From positions 153,139 to 190,951 of the forward strand of contig MFKO01000008.1 in NCBI GenBank assembly GCA_001779595.1: 37,813 nucleotides of DNA. Reading direction: 5' to 3'. Positions 1-7,583 of this stretch are shown piece by piece; position 1 is the stretch's first letter; each line of letters opens with the position of its first letter. The position numbers were made by a program, and so were the translations under genes. This stretch comes from Candidatus Kaiserbacteria bacterium RIFCSPHIGHO2_01_FULL_46_22. GTDB lineage: Bacteria; Patescibacteriota; Minisyncoccia; Phycocordibacterales; UBA918. A model generated the notes under the pieces. It did not search any database, had not been told where the DNA came from, and saw nothing but the letters and a program-made list of their open reading frames with translations.

Positions 1-11
1 TTTCTGACGTT

Positions 12-275
12 ATGGCAATTACTAAAGGCGCCAAAAAGGCCAATCGATCAAGCTTGCGCAAGCGTGTATTTAACTTGCGTCGCAAGAACGCTTTGACTGA
101 TTCAGTCAAAGAGGTACGCAAACTAATTGCTACCGGAGCCAAGGCAGAAGCAGAGAAAAATTTGGCAGCTGCCTACCAGGCTATCGATAAAGCCGCCAAG
201 CGAGGTGTTATCAAGTCCAATACCGCCGCTCGCAAGAAGTCACGATTGGTTGCAGCAATCAATAAGATCAAATAA
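12..275 (+). CDS. rpsT: 30S ribosomal protein S20
   Basis: 87 aa, Lys/Arg-rich; MAITKGAKKANRSSLRKRVFN...AARKKSRLVAAINK is typical of S20. Confidence 0.95.
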   Translation: MAITKGAKKANRSSLRKRVFNLRRKNALTDSVKEVRKLIATGAKAEAEKNLAAAYQAIDKAAKRGVIKSNTAARKKSRLVAAINKIK

Positions 276-308
276 CAAAAACATCGCGTCAGACGCGATG
301 TTTTTGTT
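274..308 (+). terminator. Rho-independent terminator after rpsT
   Basis: aacaaaaacatcgcgtc/gacgcgatgtttttgtt, 17-bp arms followed by a T-rich run. Confidence 0.85.
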
Positions 309-340
309 TGTGTAAACAACGGGGGTGTTAGAATAATGGA

Positions 341-814
341 ATGCCAGAAGACCGAACACGCGCCATTGTTTGGGAAGCACCTGAACATCGCCACTTTAAC
401 AAAAATGCAGATTGGTATTGGGCGCTTTGTATAATTGCGCTCTGCGCTGCAGTGGCGGCCTTCTTTTTTGGCAACTTTATGTTCGCCGTATTGATACTGG
501 TTGGTGCGGCAGTAATGGCGATTCAGTCTGCAAAACCACCGCGCACGGTCCCTTTTATGGTTGGAACCCGCGGTGTGCGTGCCGGGAATCAACTCTTTAC
601 TTACGGCTCGTTAGAGGCCTATCACATAGACGAAGAAGACTCTTGGGGACCACAACTACTCTTGCGCTCCAAACGACTCTATATGCCACTCATCGTGATA
701 CCGATTCCGGAAGAGTATATGTACGAGATTGAAGATCTTTTGCGTGAGCGACTAAAGGAAGAAGAATTGGAAGAACCTTTGGCACACAAAGTGTTGGAAA
801 TGGTTGGTTTCTAG
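341..814 (+). CDS. hypothetical membrane protein (two hydrophobic segments plus cytosolic domain)
   Basis: 157 aa ORF; hydrophobic stretch WALCIIALCAAVAAFFFGNFMFAVLILVGAAVMAI. Confidence 0.75.
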   Translation: MPEDRTRAIVWEAPEHRHFNKNADWYWALCIIALCAAVAAFFFGNFMFAVLILVGAAVMAIQSAKPPRTVPFMVGTRGVRAGNQLFTYGSLEAYHIDEEDSWGPQLLLRSKRLYMPLIVIPIPEEYMYEIEDLLRERLKEEELEEPLAHKVLEMVGF

Positions 815-853
815 TGTATATTTGCTCGGTCTGGACCCAGACTAAGATCAAAT

Positions 854-925
854 GCTCCCGTAGTTTAATGGATAGAATTTAGGTTTGCGGTACCTGAGAT
901 CCAAGTTCGATTCTTGGCGGGAGCA
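854..925 (+). tRNA. tRNA-Arg(GCG)
   Basis: GCTCCCG/CGGGAGC acceptor, T-arm CCAAGTTCGATTCTTGG, anticodon loop TTGCGGT; no encoded CCA. Confidence 0.85.
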
Positions 926-930
926 CATAA

Positions 931-960
931 ACAAAAAGCGGCCATTGGGCCGCTTTTTGT
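931..960 (+). terminator. terminator after tRNA-Arg(GCG)
   Basis: acaaaaagcggcc attg ggccgctttttgt. Confidence 0.85.
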
Positions 961-997
961 GTGTCTGTCGTTTAGTTAAGGTTGCGCGGGATTAAGT

Positions 998-1477
998 TCA
1001 AAACCAGCTCATTAATGCTAGCCACAAACGGGAGAATATCCCGAGTGGGGAAGTGGGCGTCGACGGATTGGTGTCCGTAGCAGTTTCGAATTGAGCGCTG
1101 GCAGGTGCTGGTTCTATATTTTTGATCTCACCATCCAATGGTTGGTATTTCTTTTCAGAACCTACTTGAGGCGGGGATACAGGGTCTTTAGAGTCTTTGC
1201 CGAGTTCTTCGTCGGTACACAAACCTTCGTGAACGAAAGTCGCGCCTTCGCTCTCCAGTACACAACGATTGCCGTAAGTCGCATACTCGGTGCAGACTGC
1301 GTCCCGTTCGCCTAGGCCGTAGGTCATATCAGGTCTGATACAGCTTACCTGTCTGGTGCCGCAAACCGGACGATATTCCATTGTGCACATTCCAGCCGCC
1401 TGCGTTGGCACACTGAATGCTGTCATATGGACAGTAAGGGTGAGCAATAGAACTGCTCCCAAAAGAAGGTATTTCAT
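998..1477 (-). CDS. secreted Cys-rich protein with Kazal-like protease-inhibitor motif
   Basis: signal peptide MKYLLLGAVLLLTLTVHMTAFSVPTQA; CTMEYRPVCG...TYGNRCVLESEGATFVHEGLC matches Kazal spacing; hydrophobic C-terminus. Confidence 0.7.
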   Translation of the reverse strand: MKYLLLGAVLLLTLTVHMTAFSVPTQAAGMCTMEYRPVCGTRQVSCIRPDMTYGLGERDAVCTEYATYGNRCVLESEGATFVHEGLCTDEELGKDSKDPVSPPQVGSEKKYQPLDGEIKNIEPAPASAQFETATDTNPSTPTSPLGIFSRLWLALMSWF

Positions 1478-1535
1478 ATACTTAGCTATGACGTAGAACT
1501 CTGGTTTGTATTACGCCAGTGCTAAGTATGTTTTG

Positions 1536-1622
1536 CGGAAGCGGTGAGATTCGAACTCACGGTCCCCGTTAAGAGACTCCTGTTTTCAAGACAGGTGCAA
1601 TCGACCACTCTGCCACGCTTCC
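1536..1622 (-). tRNA. tRNA-Ser(TGA)
   Basis: GGAAGCG/CGCTTCC acceptor, G73, long variable arm, anticodon loop CTTGAAA. Confidence 0.92.
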
Positions 1623-1678
1623 GTGACATCGATACTAGCAAAAAATATCAATTATCCAAAATGTGATAATCTAACCGG

Positions 1679-2059
1679 ATGCGAATTATGGGAATTGATT
1701 ATGGCACCAAGCGGGTCGGCGTGGCACTTACTGACGAGAGTGGCCGGATGGCTTTTCCGCATATTGTCCTTAATAATGACAACAAACTTCTTGAAAGTTT
1801 GGAGAAAATCATTGAAGAAAGGGGTGTAAAGGAGATTGTGATCGGGCACTCACTCGACCGGTCGGGGCAACCAAACATTGTTCATAGTGAAGTGGAAGAA
1901 TTGATTGGCGACCTCACTTTGCAGGTTGGTTTGCCGATCCATCTAGAACCGGAACAGTATTCCACTCAAGAAGCGTTACGTGATCAGGGTCGCACTTCAC
2001 AGACTGACGCGTCGGCTGCTGCCATCATACTGAATAGTTTTATAACCAAGAAAAAATGA
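1679..2059 (+). CDS. ruvX: Holliday junction resolvase-like YqgF/RuvX
   Basis: MRIMGIDYGTKRVGVALTDESG...IVIGHSLDRSGQPN...Q.GRTSQTDASAAAIILNSF. Confidence 0.92.
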   Translation: MRIMGIDYGTKRVGVALTDESGRMAFPHIVLNNDNKLLESLEKIIEERGVKEIVIGHSLDRSGQPNIVHSEVEELIGDLTLQVGLPIHLEPEQYSTQEALRDQGRTSQTDASAAAIILNSFITKKK

Positions 2060-2400
2060 TAAGTTACGAAGATTTTGCGAAGCTTGAGATTAAAATCGGC
2101 ACGATCATTGCTGTTGAGGTAGTTGAGGATGCTGACAAACTTTTGAAATTAACAGTTGATTTGGGTGAAGTTGATGAGGAGGGTAATTCAAAACCTCGTC
2201 AAATCGTTTCTGGTATTCGTCAGTATTTTGAAGACTCGCAAGAGTTGGTGGGAAAACAGTGTCCTTTCCTGACCAATCTCGAGCCGCGGGTGATACGAGG
2301 TTTTGAAAGCCAGGGAATGATCTTGGCGGCCAGTGCTGATGATAGTTTTGCGTTACTACACCCAAGTACACAGTTGTCGGCTGGCTCTAAGGTAAAATAG
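2056..2400 (+). CDS. stand-alone tRNA-binding OB-fold protein (MetRS C-terminal / CsaA type)
   Basis: FAKLEIKIGTIIAVEVVEDADKLLKLTVDLGE...RQIVSGIRQYF...SQGMILAASAD. Confidence 0.9.
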   Translation: MISYEDFAKLEIKIGTIIAVEVVEDADKLLKLTVDLGEVDEEGNSKPRQIVSGIRQYFEDSQELVGKQCPFLTNLEPRVIRGFESQGMILAASADDSFALLHPSTQLSAGSKVK

Positions 2401-2404
2401 CAAG

Positions 2405-3103
2405 ATGGAAGTGGAAACTAATAAGCGGTCTCCTACCAAGGCCGAATTCTATTCGGCCTTGGTTTGGATATTGGCCGGCGCTTCACTGGTAATTTTCTGT
2501 GTTTTAGGATTGTTAAACACTTCGGTTCCTGGAGTCAGGGAACTGATTGGTATCTTATCTTCAATTGACGGCAAGTATGTTTATTTAGCTGCCTTCGTTT
2601 CTATTTTTATTGAAGGGCTTTATTTCGTCGGTAGTTTTTTTCCGGGGTCAACTCTCATTGTGATTCTGGCGTTACTCTCACAGTTGTCCGGTCCGGCAGT
2701 TTTTGTCGGTACTATACTGTCGATATTCTCTGGTTGGTGCTTGGCGAGCTTGGTTAACATTTGGCTCGCTAAAACCTACCATCTCAAAGTCGCCCGCTTG
2801 GAAGAAAAGATTGACTACAAGATTGAGGATCGGCTTTTGATTACTTGGTTTCCAGCATTTAGAGCCAACTATGAAGTGGCCCAAGTCACAGAAGGAGGTA
2901 ATCCCACCAAAGTTTTTTGGTCCTCGGTTCGAGTGAAGTTTTGGGCTAGTGGAGCGGCGGCGATGGTAATGTTAATTGTTCCGCTTTTTATTGACATCAA
3001 TGAAGTAAGTAACGAGGAGGGATTCCTATCTGTCGCAGCGGTAGCAGTAATTAGTTTCGGGGTGGGGTTTTGGAAGTTACGTAGGTATTTTAAACAAGCG
3101 TAG
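2405..3103 (+). CDS. DedA/SNARE-associated-like membrane protein
   Basis: FIEGLYFVGSFFPGSTLIVILALLSQL and multiple TM segments. Confidence 0.65.
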   Translation: MEVETNKRSPTKAEFYSALVWILAGASLVIFCVLGLLNTSVPGVRELIGILSSIDGKYVYLAAFVSIFIEGLYFVGSFFPGSTLIVILALLSQLSGPAVFVGTILSIFSGWCLASLVNIWLAKTYHLKVARLEEKIDYKIEDRLLITWFPAFRANYEVAQVTEGGNPTKVFWSSVRVKFWASGAAAMVMLIVPLFIDINEVSNEEGFLSVAAVAVISFGVGFWKLRRYFKQA

Positions 3104-3130
3104 CGTAGGTTTTTGAATATAGGCTTCTGC

Positions 3131-3392
3131 AGGAAGTTCGGTCAGGAGTCGGGTGGTTTTATAATCGCTGACAACCGGAGTTTTTTATGTGGGGTCAAGT
3201 TGCTAAGTATAATTCCTCGTTACACTCGAATTCTGCTAAGCACTTCCTCCCCGGGCTCGCCTATTTTTGCTCTAGGAGAGGAGCAAAAATTACGGCTCCG
3301 CTTGGCACCAAGACACGTAAGTGAAGCAGTTCACTTACTATGAAGAAAATCACCCATTAATTAATGGGTGATTTTCTTCATGTCTTGGTGCC
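3131..3392 (+). repeat. hairpin-rich element R1 abutting tRNA-Arg(TCT) 3' end
   Basis: motif GTCAGGAGTCG...TTTTATAATCGCT (3141-3169); stem atttttgctc/gagcaaaaat; outer stem ggcaccaagaca (3304-3315)/tgtcttggtgcc (3381-3392); hairpin gtaagtga/tcacttac (3317-3338); 40-bp palindrome 3341-3380. Left boundary uncertain. Confidence 0.65.
3341..3380 (-). terminator. perfect 40-bp palindrome downstream of tRNA-Arg(TCT), possible bidirectional terminator
   Basis: tgaagaaaatcacccattaa|ttaatgggtgattttcttca. Confidence 0.6.
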
Positions 3393-3460
3393 CCCGCTAG
3401 GAATCGAACCTAGAATAACGGCTTAGAAGTCCGCAGTTATATCCATTTAACTACAGGGGC
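3386..3460 (-). tRNA. tRNA-Arg(TCT) with encoded CCA (tRNA body 3389-3460)
   Basis: GCCCCTG/CGGGGGC acceptor, T-arm CTAGGTTCGATTCCTAG, anticodon loop ACTTCTAA, 3' ACCA encoded. Confidence 0.9.
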
Positions 3461-3511
3461 GAACGAGGAGGTAAATGAAAGTTTACTTGCATTTAAGCTC
3501 CGAGTGAAGAC

Positions 3512-3600
3512 CCTGAAAGAAATTTTGTTAAGCATTAGCGCAAGCAAAACTTTCTTACAGGGGCAATGAAGTCCTTGAATGAATTGTTCATACAAGGGGC
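3512..3600 (-). repeat. hairpin cluster on the 5' side of tRNA-Arg(TCT), possible further copy of the element hairpin
   Basis: imperfect stem cctgaaagaaattttg/caaaactttcttacagg with minus-strand GTTTTGCTTGCGCTAATGCTTAACAAAA; second hairpin ccttgaatgaa/ttcatacaagg. Confidence 0.5.
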
Positions 3601-3673
3601 AGATGAACAGGCAACGGTATTACCCTAACAGATTTTTATGTTTTATAGAATGGCAGCGATGGGGTAGTCTCTA

Positions 3674-3702
3674 TTGACTTTTATGCATAAATATGCTATT
3701 AT
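3674..3702 (+). promoter_or_regulatory. sigma70-type promoter for the 61-aa ORF
   Basis: TTGACT-17 bp-TATTAT. Confidence 0.8.
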
Positions 3703-3741
3703 ATAGAAAGTGTAAATGGCTGATTGTAAGGAGTAAAAGCC

Positions 3742-3927
3742 ATGTTGAAGTCTATACAGAATGCTGTCTTCACAGAGTCCGGCATGATCAGAGTGCGCTG
3801 GTGGTGGTTGGCTCTGCCAGCAGCCTACGCAGCACTCAACGTCGTAGCGGCGTGGATGATCCTGCTTGGGGCTGGAGGAAGACCAGATCCGTTCTGGCAC
3901 GCACCGCTCTACTTGATGTTCGGCTAA
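3742..3927 (+). CDS. small hypothetical membrane protein (61 aa)
   Basis: consensus promoter, RBS taaggagt, ATG, then terminator-like hairpin; WWWLALPAAYAALNVVAAWMILLGAG. Confidence 0.65.
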   Translation: MLKSIQNAVFTESGMIRVRWWWLALPAAYAALNVVAAWMILLGAGGRPDPFWHAPLYLMFG

Positions 3928-3990
3928 GGTTGAACATTCAAAGGCCGACAATCGTAAGATTGCCGGCCTTTTATTTTTGTCGAAAACGCT

Positions 3991-4203
3991 GATGAGGGAT
4001 TTAGTCAGGAGTCGACTAATTTCATAGTCGCTATCGCTCCTTGAAATTATGTCGCTCACGACCCTGACTCGTTTGTGATAAGTCACATAGCTCCGTCCTT
4101 CAAATCCCTCCGCAACAGTGCGCAGGCACTGTTGCTCATCGCCCACAAATAAAAACCACCGCGCATGCGGTGGTTTTTATTTGTGGGCGATGAGGGATTT
4201 GAA
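3991..4203 (+). repeat. hairpin-rich element R2 abutting tRNA-Val 3' end
   Basis: 12-bp direct repeat gatgagggattt (3991-4002 and 4189-4200); motif GTCAGGAGTCG (4004-4014); stem taatttca/tgaaatta; inverted T-arm copy ttcaaatccctc (4099-4110)/gagggatttgaa (4192-4203); hairpin 4112-4135; 28-bp palindrome arms 4135-4162/4167-4194. Confidence 0.75.
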
Positions 4204-4256
4204 CCCCCGACCTTCGCTGTGTAAAAGCGCTGCTCTACCAACTGAGCTAATCGCCC
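4184..4256 (-). tRNA. tRNA-Val(TAC)
   Basis: GGGCGAT/ATCGCCC acceptor, anticodon context CTTTTACACAG, T-arm GGGGGTTCAAATCCC(TC). Confidence 0.93.
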
Positions 4257-4337
4257 GACTTGGACCGCTCCATAGTACAAGTTTTTTGAATTATTTCAAT
4301 AAAGGAGGAAACTCGTATAGTATTTAGGCGAATCGCT

Positions 4338-4613
4338 ATGTTAGAGATACAGTGCATAATCAATGGTAAGGTACAGGGTGTGGCTTATCGTACCTATGTG
4401 CAAGATTCTGCTACGGCGCTTGGGCTGGTTGGTTATACACGAAATTTACCCGACGGTACGGTGGAGGTTGTTGCACAGGGCGACCCTTCAACACTGAAGG
4501 AGTTCATCGAGCATCTGCACGAAGGTTCGTTAACGGCGGTTGTGGAAGGTGTGGCAGTCGAGTGGCGCACGGTAAGAAAAGAATTAGACGACTTTTCCAT
4601 CCGGCACAATTAA
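4338..4613 (+). CDS. acyP: acylphosphatase
   Basis: IINGKVQGVAYRTYVQDSATALGLVGYTRNLPDGTVEVVAQG. Confidence 0.92.
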   Translation: MLEIQCIINGKVQGVAYRTYVQDSATALGLVGYTRNLPDGTVEVVAQGDPSTLKEFIEHLHEGSLTAVVEGVAVEWRTVRKELDDFSIRHN

Positions 4614-4618
4614 AACTT

Positions 4619-5356
4619 ATGAATGAACCACAAGTAATTTCTGAAAACGACGACATCTTGGTAATTAACAAACCAACTGGTTTGGCTGTGCATGGTGAAG
4701 GGGTTGATCCGACAGGTACAGTAGTGGAATGGTTTTTAAGCCGCGTGCCGCAGGCACGCGGCGTCGGCGAGCCACGCATCGGTAAGGATGGCAAAGAAAT
4801 CGAACGTAGTGGCATCGTGCATCGTCTTGATCGCGACACCTCAGGCGTAATGGTTTTAGCCAAGACCCAAACAGCCTTCGATCATTTAAAGAGTGAATTT
4901 TTGGAAAGGCGGGTTAAGAAGGAATATCGCGCGCTCGTTTATGGTGCTATGAAAGAACGGTGGGGAACGATAAATCGTTCGATTGGACGGAGTACCAAGG
5001 ATTGGAAACTTCGTTCTGCAGACCGTGGAGCGAAAGGACACTTGCGCGAAGCGGTGACTGAATGGGAGTGTATTCAAATCGGACAGTATGAGGACAAGTC
5101 GTTTTCGTATTTAAGACTGCGCCCGAAGACTGGTCGAATGCACCAGCTTCGAGTTCATCTCAAAGCTATTGGTCGCCCAATAGTGGGGGATCAACTTTAC
5201 GCAGGTAACCAACTAGGCGAAGGTGGTGACTTAAAACTGGACAGGTTAGCTCTGCACGCTTTCTCTTTGGTATTTGCTTTACCGTCTGGTGAAGTTCAGA
5301 CGTTTGAGTCGCCAGTGCCGGCGGAGCTTAATGCCGCTATTGAACTTCTGGGTTAA
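4619..5356 (+). CDS. RluA-family pseudouridine synthase
   Basis: GIVHRLDRDTSGVMVLAKT motif, RPKTGRMHQLRVHL; start at MNEPQVISEND preferred over the ORF start at 4562. Confidence 0.93.
   Translation: MNEPQVISENDDILVINKPTGLAVHGEGVDPTGTVVEWFLSRVPQARGVGEPRIGKDGKEIERSGIVHRLDRDTSGVMVLAKTQTAFDHLKSEFLERRVKKEYRALVYGAMKERWGTINRSIGRSTKDWKLRSADRGAKGHLREAVTEWECIQIGQYEDKSFSYLRLRPKTGRMHQLRVHLKAIGRPIVGDQLYAGNQLGEGGDLKLDRLALHAFSLVFALPSGEVQTFESPVPAELNAAIELLG
4740..4762. repeat. intragenic palindrome, GCA triloop
   Basis: gccgcgtgcc gca ggcacgcggc inside the rluA-like gene. Confidence 0.8.
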
Positions 5357-5392
5357 TAGTGTTAGAGTACGCCCACTTTTTAAGACAGTATT

Positions 5393-5932
5393 ATGAATTC
5401 TACTTTTCTGACAGGCATTGCCATTTCCCCGGTTAACATGGCCGATCGTAAGGCGCTCGGCATTCGTGCTGGCGACACCGTTCGTGTTCACCAGAAGATT
5501 GAGGAGAAGGGCAAGACTCGTCTACAGATATTCGAAGGTGTTGTATTGGCCCGCAAGCATGGTGATGAACCAGGGGCTACTTTCACTGTACGTAAGGTTG
5601 CTTCGGGTGTAGGTGTAGAAAAAATCTACCCACTTTACTCTCCCTTGATCGACAAGATCGAGATCGTAAAGCGTTCTAAGGTGCGTCGCGCCAAGCTTTA
5701 CTTCATCCGTGATAAGGTAGCCCGCGAGATTAAGCGTCAGATGCGTCGTATGACTATGGTTGTGATGGGTACTGAATCAGAAATGGAAGCATCCGCTCGC
5801 GCCGAACAAGAAGCTAAGATTGCCGCAGAGGCTGCTAAGCAGGCAGAAGAAGAGGCAATGAAGGAAGTTGTTGTAGAAGAGGCTCCTACTGAGGAGACTC
5901 CAGTAGTAGAAGAAGGAGAGAAGAAGGAATAA
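5393..5932 (+). CDS. rplS: 50S ribosomal protein L19 with acidic C-terminal extension
   Basis: [31 protein letters not shown]...[34 protein letters not shown]; tail rich in E/A/V. Confidence 0.95.
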   Translation: MNSTFLTGIAISPVNMADRKALGIRAGDTVRVHQKIEEKGKTRLQIFEGVVLARKHGDEPGATFTVRKVASGVGVEKIYPLYSPLIDKIEIVKRSKVRRAKLYFIRDKVAREIKRQMRRMTMVVMGTESEMEASARAEQEAKIAAEAAKQAEEEAMKEVVVEEAPTEETPVVEEGEKKE

Positions 5933-5946
5933 TTTTTTTAAAATGA

Positions 5947-5984
5947 AAACAAACCGCGTTGCCTTAGGCATCGCGGTTTGTTTT
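5947..5984 (+). terminator. terminator after rplS
   Basis: aaacaaaccgcg...cgcggtttgttttt. Confidence 0.75.
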
Positions 5985-6037
5985 TGGCTTGAAAATACAA
6001 CGAATGTTGCGTACAATCGGCGGGTCGCTTCTGCATC

Positions 6038-6119
6038 GCCCAGGTGTTGAAATTGGTAGACAAGCTACCTTGAGGTGGTAGTGCCGAAAGGCGTGCTGGT
6101 TCAAGTCCAGTCCTGGGCA
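6038..6119 (+). tRNA. tRNA-Leu(GAG)
   Basis: GCCCAGG/CCTGGGC acceptor, anticodon loop CTTGAGG, class II variable arm. Confidence 0.93.
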
Positions 6120-6122
6120 CAA

Positions 6123-6329
6123 ATGGAAATAGATATAACACCCGCGTTGGTTTGGCCGGCGATTGTTACGTTCGGCGCGCTGGGCCTGACGATTATTGTT
6201 TTGTTGTTGCTTTTAGCAATACCAGCTAGGCATAGAGCTAAAATTAATGACACAACAGTTAACATTGCCAAATTGTTTTTTTGCTTTGTCTTAATCGCAG
6301 TTTGTCTCTGGTTTATTAAACTGAATTAG
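6123..6329 (+). CDS. small membrane protein (68 aa)
   Basis: MEIDITPALVWPAIVTFGALGLTIIVLLLLLAIPARHRAK...; starts 3 nt after the tRNA-Leu 3' end; the listed ORF start at 6075 lies inside the tRNA. Confidence 0.65.
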   Translation: MEIDITPALVWPAIVTFGALGLTIIVLLLLLAIPARHRAKINDTTVNIAKLFFCFVLIAVCLWFIKLN

Positions 6330-6362
6330 TGAGTCTAGATCGTCGCACTAAACGGAGTACAC

Positions 6363-6391
6363 AAAAATCCCGCAACTTGTGCGGGATTTTT
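6363..6391. terminator. bidirectional terminator
   Basis: aaaaatcccgca acttg tgcgggattttt between convergent genes. Confidence 0.8.
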
Positions 6392-6900
6392 TACTTATCA
6401 ACATCAACTAAGTGTTTGAGGTAAGTTGTGAGATGTCCTTCTGAATCGTCACCGTGTCCACTCATACGTCTGATAGCTTCCGGTCCGAGAACGTTCAAAG
6501 CCAAACCAAAGCCTTCTGGGGATTCCTTGATGCGAGGCAAGGCGGTGCGACGGATACCAAAACAAACCAAAGCAGGTTCCTTGGCGTCGCTTTGGCTGCC
6601 GGCATAATGACCGGACAGTGCCAGATCAGCACCTTTTTCAAATGAGTCGATCAACTCTTTCAGTAGGCCAGGCGGCTCTCGGAGTTCTCCGTCGATGATA
6701 ATAAGCACTTCTCCTTTGATACGGTCCAAGTCCTTGGCTACTTCTTTAATTTGAGAACGATCAATTGCCACAATCTCGTAAAGCTCTTCAGTTTCACTGT
6801 CGAAGATGGCGCTCAACGATTTGATTTGGTTATCCAAAACAGACTGGTCTTCGACCCAAGGAATGATTAGAGAATAACGAGGATTTGTAGAAGCTTCCAT
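6391..6900 (-). CDS. glycosyltransferase family 2-like protein
   Basis: YSLIIPWVEDQSVLDNQIKSL...EVLIIIDGELREPPGLLKELI. Confidence 0.6.
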   Translation of the reverse strand: MEASTNPRYSLIIPWVEDQSVLDNQIKSLSAIFDSETEELYEIVAIDRSQIKEVAKDLDRIKGEVLIIIDGELREPPGLLKELIDSFEKGADLALSGHYAGSQSDAKEPALVCFGIRRTALPRIKESPEGFGLALNVLGPEAIRRMSGHGDDSEGHLTTYLKHLVDVDK

Positions 6901-6969
6901 TACTTAAATTATATGTCGAAACGGACAGTGTGGGTTTCGTCGTGGGGGATAAGGGAAAGGGCCTTTGGC

Positions 6970-6997
6970 TTGATAAAAAAATCCTTTGTCGTATAGT
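6970..6997 (+). promoter_or_regulatory. promoter for the E2/E1-like operon
   Basis: TTGATA-16 bp-TATAGT upstream of RBS gggag and ATG 7032. Confidence 0.65.
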
Positions 6998-7031
6998 CCG
7001 TGCTAGACGCTCATTTACAAGGGAGAATGAA

Positions 7032-7583
7032 ATGTCAGCAAACACTGAATCTGAGGACGATATCAAGCTTCAGTATCTCTGCTTCTGCGAGAATCCTCTA
7101 CGAAGCACTGATCAGATCCTGCGCGACTACGAAGTGCTCAAGGCTCACCCTCGTGTGACCGGAATCGCTTTTCATAGCCCGTATGTCCTGATGATAGGAA
7201 CCGACGAAATTGTTGTTACCGAAAATCACAAGAAACGTTTGATCGGTGAATTCATCATATTCCTGATTCGGAAGAAAGTGGAAAGTTACTGGGAAATAGA
7301 CTTTCGCTTCTGGAACGTCACCAACACACTCACCGTATCCGTCGAGGGGAATGAGTCGGTATATGTTCACCCACACATATATGTGACCGACGATGACTTC
7401 ATTGGCTGTCCGAGTGGCCAGCTCTGCATTAATCACGGTCAGTTCGATGTCTATCAGTACATCAGAAGAGGAGAAATGCATTATGCTGCCCCGCGTCTTA
7501 TTGAGATTTTGGAGACGTATCCGACGGGTACTGCGTTTCATGGTGCGGACAATTGGCCATTGTGGAGAAAGAAAGATGCTTGA
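7032..7583 (+). CDS. E2/UBC-like protein (ubiquitin-conjugating-enzyme-like)
   Basis: VYVHPHIYVTDDDFIGCPSGQLCINHG resembles the E2 HPNI...G.ICL signature with a candidate catalytic Cys; overlaps the downstream ThiF-like gene. Confidence 0.6.
   Translation: MSANTESEDDIKLQYLCFCENPLRSTDQILRDYEVLKAHPRVTGIAFHSPYVLMIGTDEIVVTENHKKRLIGEFIIFLIRKKVESYWEIDFRFWNVTNTLTVSVEGNESVYVHPHIYVTDDDFIGCPSGQLCINHGQFDVYQYIRRGEMHYAAPRLIEILETYPTGTAFHGADNWPLWRKKDA

Noticed and set aside
1478-1530. Inverted repeat atacttagc/gctaagtat next to tRNA-Ser as a fourth tRNA element
   Set aside because: Only ~50 bp, no T-arm copy and no CGYAA...TTRCT hairpin; likely a simple terminator or degenerate remnant
3131-4203. Integron attC array or CRISPR array
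   Set aside because: Hairpins do not carry the attC RYYYAAC/GTTRRRY boxes, no integrase is seen, and there are no regularly spaced identical repeats as required for CRISPR
4083-4280. 65-aa minus ORF GRLAQLVEQRFYTAKVGGSNPSSPTNKN
   Set aside because: Well-known type of spurious ORF produced by translating a tRNA gene (tRNA-Val 4184-4256)
4118-4327. 69-aa plus ORF MRDLNPRPSLCKSAALPTELI
   Set aside because: Antisense read-through of tRNA-Val and the palindrome; not a protein
5938-6141. 67-aa minus ORF TGLEPARLSALPPQGSLSTNF
   Set aside because: Antisense translation of tRNA-Leu
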